DNA from: Spirochaetales bacterium
Lineage (GTDB): Bacteria > Spirochaetota > Spirochaetia > B11-G9
Direction: 5' to 3'
NCBI GenBank assembly: GCA_027077185.1
Contig: JALTGJ010000277.1
Span: 1 to 9,377, forward strand
DNA: 9,377 nt
A program made the position numbers and the translations under genes. Positions 1-5,463 of this stretch are shown here, piece by piece. The notes beneath the pieces were generated by a model. That model was not told the origin of the DNA. It worked only from the letters and a program-made list of their open reading frames with translations, and did not search any database. Every line of letters begins with the position of its first letter. The first letter of the stretch is position 1.

Positions 1-28
1 AAGCGATTATAGGGGGAATGTATAAATA

Positions 29-322
29 ATGTTACCAAAATTATTTCAGGTATATCCCACTAAAAATTATTCAGTACATCTTTATTATGATAATGGTGAA
101 ATAAAAGTTTATGATTGTAAATGGATTTTAAAAGAGGGGGGGCTTTTTAAGAAACTGCATAATCCTGATATTTTTGTTCAGTTGTGTACAGTTATGAACG
201 GAACTCTTGCCTGGGATGTTTCCGGGTTCAGAGATCCTTATAATTGTATTGATATCTGTCCGGACACTGTCTATCAGGATAGTGTCAGAACCCAAATAGA
301 TCCGTTAAAAAATTCAGCTTAG
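29..322 (+). CDS. DUF2442-family small protein
   Basis: This 97-residue protein resembles the DUF2442 family. It has an N-terminal 'VYPTKNYSVHLYYDNGE' strand-turn-strand with a following 'VYD', a central 'LFKKLHNPDIFVQL' helix, and a C-terminal 'IDICPDTVYQD' segment matching the family's usual 'DI.P..LY' ending. No catalytic residues, signal peptide or membrane segment are visible. DUF2442 proteins are often encoded next to DUF4160 proteins in small toxin-antitoxin-like pairs, but the upstream side is cut off here, so a partner cannot be seen. ATG 29 is the first possible start, since an in-frame stop lies just upstream at 23-25. The only Shine-Dalgarno-like sequence, a G-run at 12-16, is about 12 bases away, which is rather far. 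The molecular function is unknown. Confidence 0.72.
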   Translation: MLPKLFQVYPTKNYSVHLYYDNGEIKVYDCKWILKEGGLFKKLHNPDIFVQLCTVMNGTLAWDVSGFRDPYNCIDICPDTVYQDSVRTQIDPLKNSA

Positions 323-416
323 ATTTTGAATGTGTCGATATTCATAGAAATTGAATCCTGACAATGTTCATATTAAAAGAATATCCTTACTTATCAATAT
401 CTTACGGAGGTGCTTG

Positions 417-712
417 ATGATTGTATTAAACAATAACTATGATTTGGTTCAGGCTCTTTCAGGAAGTCCTTCCCTTTATTAGAAAGCTTTTCTGTTTTCG
501 CCTCACCACTCATTAAAGAGCTTATTCGCCAGTTACAGTGTTTTAAATTAGAAAAGAAGTATTTCCTAAGGTATAAATCCTACCAAAAGCACTTAAATGA
601 AATTAAGTATCAACAAAGAAGGGGTGATATCCGCCTTGAAATGATTGAAAAATCTAAATGGAAAACTATTCATAAGGAATACCAGAAATTTGGAAGGAAA
701 AAGGGCCAATAA
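417..712 (+). pseudogene. Frameshifted small gene, unknown function
   Basis: A strong GGAGG at 406-410 sits six bases before ATG 417. This reading frame gives only 21 residues ('MIVLNNNYDLVQALSGSPSL' then Y) before TAG at 480-482. A second frame, one base back, is open from 443 to TAA at 710-712. It contains no start codon near its beginning, but it encodes a convincing, strongly basic and charged C-terminal part ('KELIRQLQCFKLEKKYFLRY', later 'EMIEKSKWKTIHKEYQKFG'). The simplest reading is a single gene of about 97 codons disrupted by one inserted base (or two deleted) between roughly 443 and 482, or a sequencing error there. The restored protein would be soluble, helical and lysine-rich. 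I do not recognise a family. It follows the DUF2442 gene on the same strand with a gap of about 95 bases. Confidence 0.5.
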
Positions 713-744
713 TTATTATATTTATAAGTAATTGTAATTATTAT

Positions 745-765
745 TAATAAATATAGTATTTATTA
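745..765. repeat. AT-only palindrome upstream of the P460 gene
   Basis: There are perfect 9-bp arms, TAATAAATA at 745-753 and TATTTATTA at 757-765, around a TAG centre. It lies about 60-80 bases before the cytochrome P460-type gene. It could be an operator, but the surrounding region is almost entirely A and T, so a chance palindrome is quite possible. Confidence 0.3.
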
Positions 766-824
766 TTGATTAATATAGCAATAAGGTTTACCGTTTTACT
801 ATTAAACTACAAAGGGAGAATTAT

Positions 825-1331
825 ATGAAAAAAATTATTATTACTTTGTTTATTCTAAGTCTGTTAAGTGTAGGCCTGTTTGCAAATGGCGGTGCAGAAG
901 ATCTTAATCCGACAGCAGCATCCGATTTTGCAGGATATCAATCATGGACAAAGGTTAATTCGGAAACTATTACCGGGGATATAACCGGTGTACTTGCAGG
1001 TGCACATGAAAGGTCTAAAGGATTTAGGGAAATTTATGTAAATAATATTGGTAAGCCTGTTGAGTTTGGTGAAGCTGATTATCCCTATCCTGTAGGCAGT
1101 ATTATTGTAAAAGAATCATATAAAAACAAAAATGGCAGCAAAGGTGCTCTAAGTAATTTAACCATTATGGTAAAAAGAGAAAGTGGTTATTCCAGTGATT
1201 ATGGGGATTGGGAATATATTATGACCGATTCCAAGGGTTCCATAAAGAGCCAGGGTGCAATGGGCTCATGTATTGCATGCCATGCAAAGGGTTCAGACAA
1301 AGATTTTACTTTTATTGACTCAAAAATGTAG
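825..1331 (+). CDS. Exported cytochrome P460 / c'-beta family haem protein
   Basis: This 168-residue protein has a classical signal peptide (residues 1-20, Lys-rich start, hydrophobic core, probable cleavage in 'LFA|NGG'), so it should be periplasmic. The mature part matches the cytochrome P460 / cytochrome c'-beta family in several places: 'FREIYVNNIG' (67-76), 'YPVGSIIVKESYK' (88-100), 'DWEYIM' (128-133), and a C-terminal c-type haem site CIACH (149-153) followed by 'KDFTFI' (159-164). In this family the two cysteines attach haem covalently and the histidine ligates iron. Characterised members oxidise hydroxylamine or bind nitric oxide. Whether this protein has the lysine-haem cross-link of true P460 cannot be decided by eye. 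The start is supported by AAAGGGAGAA eight bases upstream. The gene appears monocistronic and ends in a shared terminator. A haem-c protein needs a cytochrome c maturation system, which is not in this window. Confidence 0.78.
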   Translation: MKKIIITLFILSLLSVGLFANGGAEDLNPTAASDFAGYQSWTKVNSETITGDITGVLAGAHERSKGFREIYVNNIGKPVEFGEADYPYPVGSIIVKESYKNKNGSKGALSNLTIMVKRESGYSSDYGDWEYIMTDSKGSIKSQGAMGSCIACHAKGSDKDFTFIDSKM

Positions 1332-1340
1332 AACTTAATA

Positions 1341-1375
1341 AAAACAGCTTTTACAAAGAAGGTAAAAGCTGTTTT
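1341..1375. terminator. Bidirectional intrinsic terminator
   Basis: Perfect 14-bp arms (AAAACAGCTTTTAC at 1341-1354 and its complement at 1362-1375) enclose a 7-base loop. On the plus strand the stem ends in TTTT followed by AATTTT; on the minus strand it ends in TTTT followed by ATT. It lies between the stop codons of two convergent genes (1331 and 1382), so it can end transcription from both sides. Confidence 0.88.
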
Positions 1376-1381
1376 AATTTT

Positions 1382-2344
1382 CTATTCTTTAACACCTCCG
1401 GCAGATAAGCCTCCTGCAAGATTTTTTTGAATAGCCATAAACAGAACAATTACAGGAACTGCAGTCATCATTGATGCTGCCATTATTCTGTCCCATATTG
1501 CATTCTTGGATATAAAAAGAGTTTTTAGTCCAATTGGCAGGGTCTGCAGCTTTTCAAAGCCTCTAAGAAATACGGAAGCAAATAAATATTCATTCCATGC
1601 AATCATAAAACTGTAAACAAATACTGTTACAATTGCAGAAAATGACAGAGGAACAATAATTTTCCAGATTGTTTCGAATCTCCCTGCACCTTCCATCATA
1701 GCAGCTTCTTCAATGGAAAAAGGAATTGTTCTAAAATAATTCCCAAGCATGTATAAAGAGACAGGCAGTGTCTGAACCATATAGATAATAATAAGTGAGA
1801 CAAATGTTCCTGTTTTTGTGCTTAGAAAGCCCATATTTACAAACATCTTATAAAGAGGAATAAGGAGAATAATTCCACCGAACATGTATACAAATAAAAT
1901 ACCTCTCTGAATGGTTGATCTCCCTTTATACTGCATACGGCTGAATGAGTATGCACCCAGAATAGCAATGGCTACAGAAATTAGTGCTGCTGTGGCAGCT
2001 AATGCAAGAGAGTTTCCAAAATATCGAAAAAATGGAAATACACCACTTGTATCCCGGTATTTTGCAATAATAGCTTTTCTTTGGGCATTTGTCAGATCAG
2101 GTGTTTCATCCAATAGTGTTTTTATAGATTCGGGTAGATTTTTTTCGGATTGACCAATATTAAGAAGTTCCTTGTAGGCTTCAAGGTTTATCTGTGTAGG
2201 TATAAGCGATGGATTGCCCCAGTCCCACTGATATTTTAAAGAAGTTGAGAGCATTTGAATAAAGGGGAAAATTGAGAAAAAAACTATAGTAAGTATAAGC
2301 AGTAAAAATCCTGCACGGTTTAGAAAGCTTTTATTTTTTACCAT
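1382..2344 (-). CDS. Sugar ABC transporter permease, MalG-like
   Basis: This 320-residue inner-membrane permease belongs to the MalG/UgpE/CUT1 type. About six hydrophobic segments are visible, starting near residue 11. The ABC-permease EAA loop that docks onto the ATPase lies at about 212-233 ('EEAAMMEGAGRFETIWKIIV' then PLS). The C-terminus 'LAGGLSAGGVKE' is the usual MalG-family ending. The protein is about 40 residues longer than common members. The extra material is a hydrophilic stretch at about 62-105, in the loop after the first membrane segment, which should face the periplasm. The start ATG 2344 has AAGAAGG about eight bases upstream and overlaps the end of the preceding permease gene by 7 bases, implying translational coupling. 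It is the last gene of the operon and is followed by a terminator. The transported sugar cannot be told from the permease. Confidence 0.92.
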   Translation of the reverse strand: MVKNKSFLNRAGFLLLILTIVFFSIFPFIQMLSTSLKYQWDWGNPSLIPTQINLEAYKELLNIGQSEKNLPESIKTLLDETPDLTNAQRKAIIAKYRDTSGVFPFFRYFGNSLALAATAALISVAIAILGAYSFSRMQYKGRSTIQRGILFVYMFGGIILLIPLYKMFVNMGFLSTKTGTFVSLIIIYMVQTLPVSLYMLGNYFRTIPFSIEEAAMMEGAGRFETIWKIIVPLSFSAIVTVFVYSFMIAWNEYLFASVFLRGFEKLQTLPIGLKTLFISKNAIWDRIMAASMMTAVPVIVLFMAIQKNLAGGLSAGGVKE

Positions 2345-3222
2345 TTTAATACCTTCTTTACATAGAATAGAATAAACCCAATTAATAAAAGGAACTGGAT
2401 AACTGCTAAAGCTGATCCCTGTCCCATCTCCATAGCTCCTGTAAATGCTTTAAAATAAGTATAAACAGACAGAACCTTGACGTTTTCAGTTAACAGGTAT
2501 ATTTCTTCAAATTTGTTAAAGTTCCAGATAATTCTTAACAGAACTATTGCCCCAATAACAAAATAAACTTCAGGGAATGTAATATTTCTAAACTTTTCCC
2601 ATGCATTTGCACCATCAATTTCCGCTGCTTCATAGAGAGTTGCATCAATGGCCTGCAGACGTGAGAGTATCATTAAATAGGCGAAAGGAAAGCCTTTCCA
2701 GATACTAAAAATTATTGCAACCCATACTGCAGCTCCTGGGGTTCCAATTAAATTAAACCTTTCTGAAAACAATCCCAGTTTTTCATAGCCTATATCCATA
2801 AAAATACCATTTACAGGATCAAAAATAAATTTCCATGCAAAAACAACAGAAATAACTGGTGCCACGTAGGGAAGAAGAATTAAACTTCTGACCAGCCCCC
2901 TTAAAGGGAATTCCTTGTTCATGGCTACTGCAACTATTAATCCAAAAAGAGTTGTTCCTATAGTTGTGAAAACAACGTATATTATGGTGGTAAGTACTGC
3001 ATTCCAGAAACTGGGATCCAGTGCAACATTACTGTAGTTATCCAGGCCAATATAAGTGTTCCCTCCTTCCAGGTTAACATCGAAAAAACTTAAATAGATG
3101 TTATAAATTATTGGGTATAAAATAAGAGAAAGAATTATAATTGCAGCAGGAGCAATAAGAGCCCATCCAAGGACACTTTCTCTCTGCTGTCTGTTTAAGA
3201 TTTTTCTATTTACCAGTTCCAT
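2338..3222 (-). CDS. Sugar ABC transporter permease, MalF-like
   Basis: This 294-residue inner-membrane permease is of the MalF/UgpA/CUT1 type. The first membrane helix is at about 19-40 ('WALIAPAAIIILSLILYPII'), followed by the typical 'YIGLDNYSNV' segment (57-66), 'RSLILLPYVAPVISVVFAWK' (112-131) and further helices up to 288. The EAA loop is at about 198-217 ('EAAEIDGANAWEKFRNITFP'), the contact for the ATPase. Length is normal for the family. ATG 3222 follows AGGAG with good spacing and is the first in-frame start. It forms a heterodimer with the downstream MalG-like permease, whose gene it overlaps. Upstream, a terminator and a second hairpin separate it from the binding-protein gene, so it probably depends on read-through from there. 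Confidence 0.92.
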   Translation of the reverse strand: MELVNRKILNRQQRESVLGWALIAPAAIIILSLILYPIIYNIYLSFFDVNLEGGNTYIGLDNYSNVALDPSFWNAVLTTIIYVVFTTIGTTLFGLIVAVAMNKEFPLRGLVRSLILLPYVAPVISVVFAWKFIFDPVNGIFMDIGYEKLGLFSERFNLIGTPGAAVWVAIIFSIWKGFPFAYLMILSRLQAIDATLYEAAEIDGANAWEKFRNITFPEVYFVIGAIVLLRIIWNFNKFEEIYLLTENVKVLSVYTYFKAFTGAMEMGQGSALAVIQFLLLIGFILFYVKKVLKW

Positions 3223-3234
3223 TGCTGCTCCTGT

Positions 3235-3263
3235 AGCTGTTCTTTCTAAAGTAAAGAACAGCT
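3235..3263 (-). other. Perfect hairpin just upstream of the permease RBS
   Basis: There are 11-bp perfect arms (AGCTGTTCTTT / AAAGAACAGCT at 3235-3245 and 3253-3263) with a 7-base loop. In the minus-strand transcript the stem ends two bases before the AGGAG-containing leader of the MalF-like gene. There is no T-tract, so it is unlikely to be a terminator. It may protect the 5' end of the permease message after terminator read-through or processing, or it may limit ribosome access. Confidence 0.7.
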
Positions 3264-3275
3264 GAATTTACAGTG

Positions 3276-3307
3276 AAAAAAACTGCCCGGACAGATCCGG
3301 ACAGTTT
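3276..3307 (-). terminator. Intra-operon intrinsic terminator after the binding-protein gene
   Basis: In the minus-strand transcript, AAACTGTCCGGA (3307-3296) pairs with TCCGGGCAGTTT (3291-3280) across a TCTG loop. This gives 12 pairs, one of them G-U, with a GC-rich core, running directly into seven Ts (complement of A3276-A3282). It lies 16 bases after the binding-protein stop and before the permease genes. The expected effect is partial termination, giving more binding protein than permease. Confidence 0.87.
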
Positions 3308-3323
3308 ATTGTAATATAAAATT

Positions 3324-4700
3324 TTACTTGACAAGTTTCTCCATTTCACTTTCTGCCCATGTCATGGAGCTGTCAACATCAGTTCCTTCCTGAGTAATTT
3401 TGTACAGCATCTGAGGAATAATCTGCTGAGCAGTAATTAAGCTTGCTGCTTCCATTCTGTTTCCGTCAACTATACTAAAGGTTTCAATGCTGTCCAGCCC
3501 CTGGATAATTTCTGCCATTTTTTCCGGGCCGTAATGTTTAAATATCCCTTTAGGATCATTCTGGAATCTGGGATTTGTAGAGATTGACTTAAGCATTGGG
3601 TTCATACCTCCCGGAGCCATATGAAGAAAAGTTATATAGGCATTCTGGGTATAAAGATAGTTGATAAACTTTTCTGCTGCTGCTGTAACAGCTGCATCTT
3701 TCTGTTTAAAAAGTCCAAGGGAAACAACAGTTCCGTAACCTGCGGATGATTTATGTGTCATTATTGGAGCAAGTTTTGTGTTGTCTACAAGTTTTGGATC
3801 GAAACCTGAACCCTTTAAATCTGAAAAATTCTCAGATGTTAAAGATCCTGCGGCTACTTCCTGCAGTGCTAAATCATCCATTATATAAGTGGAGTAGTAG
3901 AACATTGCCAGTTTACCCTGAAGATAGTAGTCCCTTGCTCTCCATGTCTGGGGTCCGGGAGGATTATATTTTGCAAGTTCAGCATAGAACTCTACAGCTT
4001 CTTTCATTTCAGGAGAATTAAAAATTAATTTACCATTTTTATCGAACAGAGCAGCATTATTTGACATTGCAATAGGTGTAAAGCACTGTTCTGTATAACC
4101 CTCTGCTTTTGTTCCTACCAGGATTCCATACTGGTTTTCATCCGGTTTATAAAAATATTTTGCAGCTTTTAGTGTGGCTTCCCAGGTTGTAGGTGGTTCC
4201 AATCCAGCTTTTTTAAACCAGTCTGCTCTGTACCATATACCCTGAACCCATCCGTGGTAGGGAAGAGCATAATATCCGTCTTTTGCACTGGTTTCCAAAA
4301 CCTTTAAAGCTCCGGTATAGAACTTATCCTTGCCAATACCATTTACAATATCAGTTGCAGCACTTATATCCAATATTCCTTCTACTCCAAATGATACTGC
4401 TGTTTCTGCTGGTGCTTCAAAAAGAGCAGGAAGTGTTCCTGCGGCTGCAGATGTCTGTACATTTGTTGCAAGAACATTTTCATCAACTGCAACGAGGTTT
4501 ATGGATACATCAGGATAGAGTGTTGTAAATGTATCAATTAATACCTGAATTGTTGCCATTCTGTCTGATTGGGTTTCTGTGGTCCAGAAATCGAATGATA
4601 CTGGTCCTTCAGTTTTTGTTTCTTCTGCGCCATTGGCAAATACACTCAGGGGCAGCAAGATTAAGAGAGATGCTAAAATGATTAATATCATTTTTTTCAT
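3324..4700 (-). CDS. Sugar ABC transporter periplasmic solute-binding protein
   Basis: This 458-residue family 1 extracellular solute-binding protein belongs to the MalE/UgpB-like class. It has a signal peptide at 1-22 with probable cleavage in 'VFA|NGAEE'. There is no lipobox cysteine, so it should be a free periplasmic protein. Family hallmarks are 'FDFWTTETQSD' at the mature N-terminus (36-46), 'TFTTLYPDVSINLV' (57-70), the 'PYHGWVQGIWYRADWFKKAG' hinge segment (147-166) and 'PPTTWEATLKAAK' (169-181). It captures the substrate and delivers it to the two permeases downstream. The ligand is not predictable by eye, though the abundance of aromatic residues suits a sugar. The start is secure: AAAGGAGT lies about seven bases upstream and the signal peptide begins at the ATG. 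A promoter and two palindromes precede it; a terminator follows. No ATPase gene is nearby. Confidence 0.93.
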   Translation of the reverse strand: MKKMILIILASLLILLPLSVFANGAEETKTEGPVSFDFWTTETQSDRMATIQVLIDTFTTLYPDVSINLVAVDENVLATNVQTSAAAGTLPALFEAPAETAVSFGVEGILDISAATDIVNGIGKDKFYTGALKVLETSAKDGYYALPYHGWVQGIWYRADWFKKAGLEPPTTWEATLKAAKYFYKPDENQYGILVGTKAEGYTEQCFTPIAMSNNAALFDKNGKLIFNSPEMKEAVEFYAELAKYNPPGPQTWRARDYYLQGKLAMFYYSTYIMDDLALQEVAAGSLTSENFSDLKGSGFDPKLVDNTKLAPIMTHKSSAGYGTVVSLGLFKQKDAAVTAAAEKFINYLYTQNAYITFLHMAPGGMNPMLKSISTNPRFQNDPKGIFKHYGPEKMAEIIQGLDSIETFSIVDGNRMEAASLITAQQIIPQMLYKITQEGTDVDSSMTWAESEMEKLVK

Positions 4701-4730
4701 AATAGACTCCTTTGCTTAGTTATTTTTTTT

Positions 4731-4759
4731 ATTTTAGAATTGGATGGTTTTGAACACAA
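4731..4759 (-). promoter_or_regulatory. Candidate sigma-70-type promoter of the binding-protein gene
   Basis: On the minus strand, TTGTGT (4759-4754) as -35 and TAAAAT (4736-4731) as -10 are separated by exactly 17 bases. The -10 matches the consensus at five of six positions and the -35 at three of six. A weak -35 fits a promoter that needs an activator. The predicted transcript start would be near 4724, about 24 bases before the ATG. Confidence 0.5.
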
Positions 4760-4766
4760 CATCATT

Positions 4767-4787
4767 TTAGTACTGTTGTGGTACTAA
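4767..4787. promoter_or_regulatory. Palindrome 1, candidate regulator binding site
   Basis: There are 7-bp arms, TTAGTAC (4767-4773) and GTACTAA (4781-4787), with a 7-base spacer. The site is immediately upstream of the candidate -35 of the binding-protein gene, with its centre about 53 bases before the predicted transcript start. It shares the TAGTAC/GTACTA half-site with palindrome 2. Confidence 0.5.
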
Positions 4788-4788
4788 T

Positions 4789-4810
4789 TTTATAGTACTG
4801 GTACTATAAA
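4789..4810. promoter_or_regulatory. Palindrome 2, candidate regulator binding site
   Basis: There are perfect 10-bp arms, TTTATAGTAC (4789-4798) and GTACTATAAA (4801-4810), around TG. The palindrome overlaps the stop codon of the response-regulator gene. Its centre is about 22 bp, two helical turns, from that of palindrome 1, which would place bound proteins on the same DNA face. No T-tract follows on either strand, so it does not look like a terminator. Confidence 0.55.
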
Positions 4811-5463
4811 GACTTTGCTGCTTTTGCAAGTTTAATTGCTGAATCTCTGTCATGTATGCCTAATTTTGAATAAATACTGCTAATATGATTTTTTACAGTC
4901 TGTTCCGCAATAAAAATTTTAGATGAAATTTCTGTATTGGTCAAATTTTCTGCTACCAGGAATAGTAATTCCTGCTCTCTTTTGCTTAGGAGTTTTATTT
5001 TATTTTTAGCGTATTCCGGTTCAATGATGGTTCTGCTTTCTCCTCCGTAATCCATTAATTTTACCATAATTTTGGGCGACATTTGAATGGTACCATGGTT
5101 CATAGCCCTAATGGAATTGATAAGATCATGAGGGGGTACATCTTTAAGCATATATCCCGCAGCTCCGTACTCCAGAGCCTTATGAACATAAGTATCATCG
5201 TCAAAAGTAGTCAGCATCATAATTTGAATTTCCGGGTATTTCCGGTGCAGAATTTTAACAGTTTCAACTCCATCCATATCCGGCATTCTAACATCAAGGA
5301 GGATAATATCCGGTATTTGTTTTTTGACAATTTTTAAGGCTTCGACTCCAGTATGTGCAATATTAATGACTGAGATATCATCTGCAAGAGTTTCCAGAAC
5401 AGTTTTCAGGCTTTCAATAAACAGTACCTGATCATCAACCAGCAGAACCTTAATCTTTTCCAT
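4804..5463 (-). CDS. NarL/LuxR-type response regulator
   Basis: This 219-residue DNA-binding response regulator has an N-terminal receiver domain (about 1-122) with the acidic pair D10-D11, phospho-acceptor D57 in 'IILLDVRMPDMDG', the switch threonine T85 and K107 in 'YMLKDV'. A linker leads to a C-terminal LuxR/NarL helix-turn-helix (about 155-219): 'LLSKREQELLFLVAENLTNT', then 'TVKNHISSIYSKLGI'. I chose ATG 5463 ('MEKIKVLLVDD') over the upstream in-frame start at 5508 because the receiver fold begins here and GGAG lies eight bases before it. It overlaps the 3' end of the kinase gene by 14 bases, so the two are translationally coupled. The sugar importer starts about 100 bases downstream and is the likely target; the palindromes between them are candidate binding sites. 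Confidence 0.94.
   Translation of the reverse strand: MEKIKVLLVDDQVLFIESLKTVLETLADDISVINIAHTGVEALKIVKKQIPDIILLDVRMPDMDGVETVKILHRKYPEIQIMMLTTFDDDTYVHKALEYGAAGYMLKDVPPHDLINSIRAMNHGTIQMSPKIMVKLMDYGGESRTIIEPEYAKNKIKLLSKREQELLFLVAENLTNTEISSKIFIAEQTVKNHISSIYSKLGIHDRDSAIKLAKAAKSL

Noticed and set aside
443..482. Programmed -1 frameshift joining the two frames of the small gene
   Set aside because: CCCTTT is present but out of phase with the zero-frame codons (TCC CTT TAT), and no downstream stem-loop was seen, so a mutation or error is more likely.
708..742. AATAATTA/TAATTATT inverted repeat after the broken gene as a terminator
   Set aside because: The arms are short and A/T only, with no stable stem or T-tract.
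766..780. FNR/CRP-type site upstream of the cytochrome gene
   Set aside because: A TTGAT half-site occurs, but the expected ATCAA partner four bases later is missing.
3746..4528. Plus-strand open frames opposite the binding-protein gene
   Set aside because: They are low-complexity antisense shadows of a well-supported gene, without ribosome binding sites or recognisable domains.
4632..4700. Solute-binding protein as a lipoprotein
   Set aside because: There is no cysteine at the signal peptide cleavage region; the junction is Ala-Asn-Gly.
4789..4810. Palindrome 2 as the terminator of the response-regulator gene
   Set aside because: It overlaps the stop codon, has only a 2-base centre and is not followed by a T-run on either strand; an operator is more plausible.
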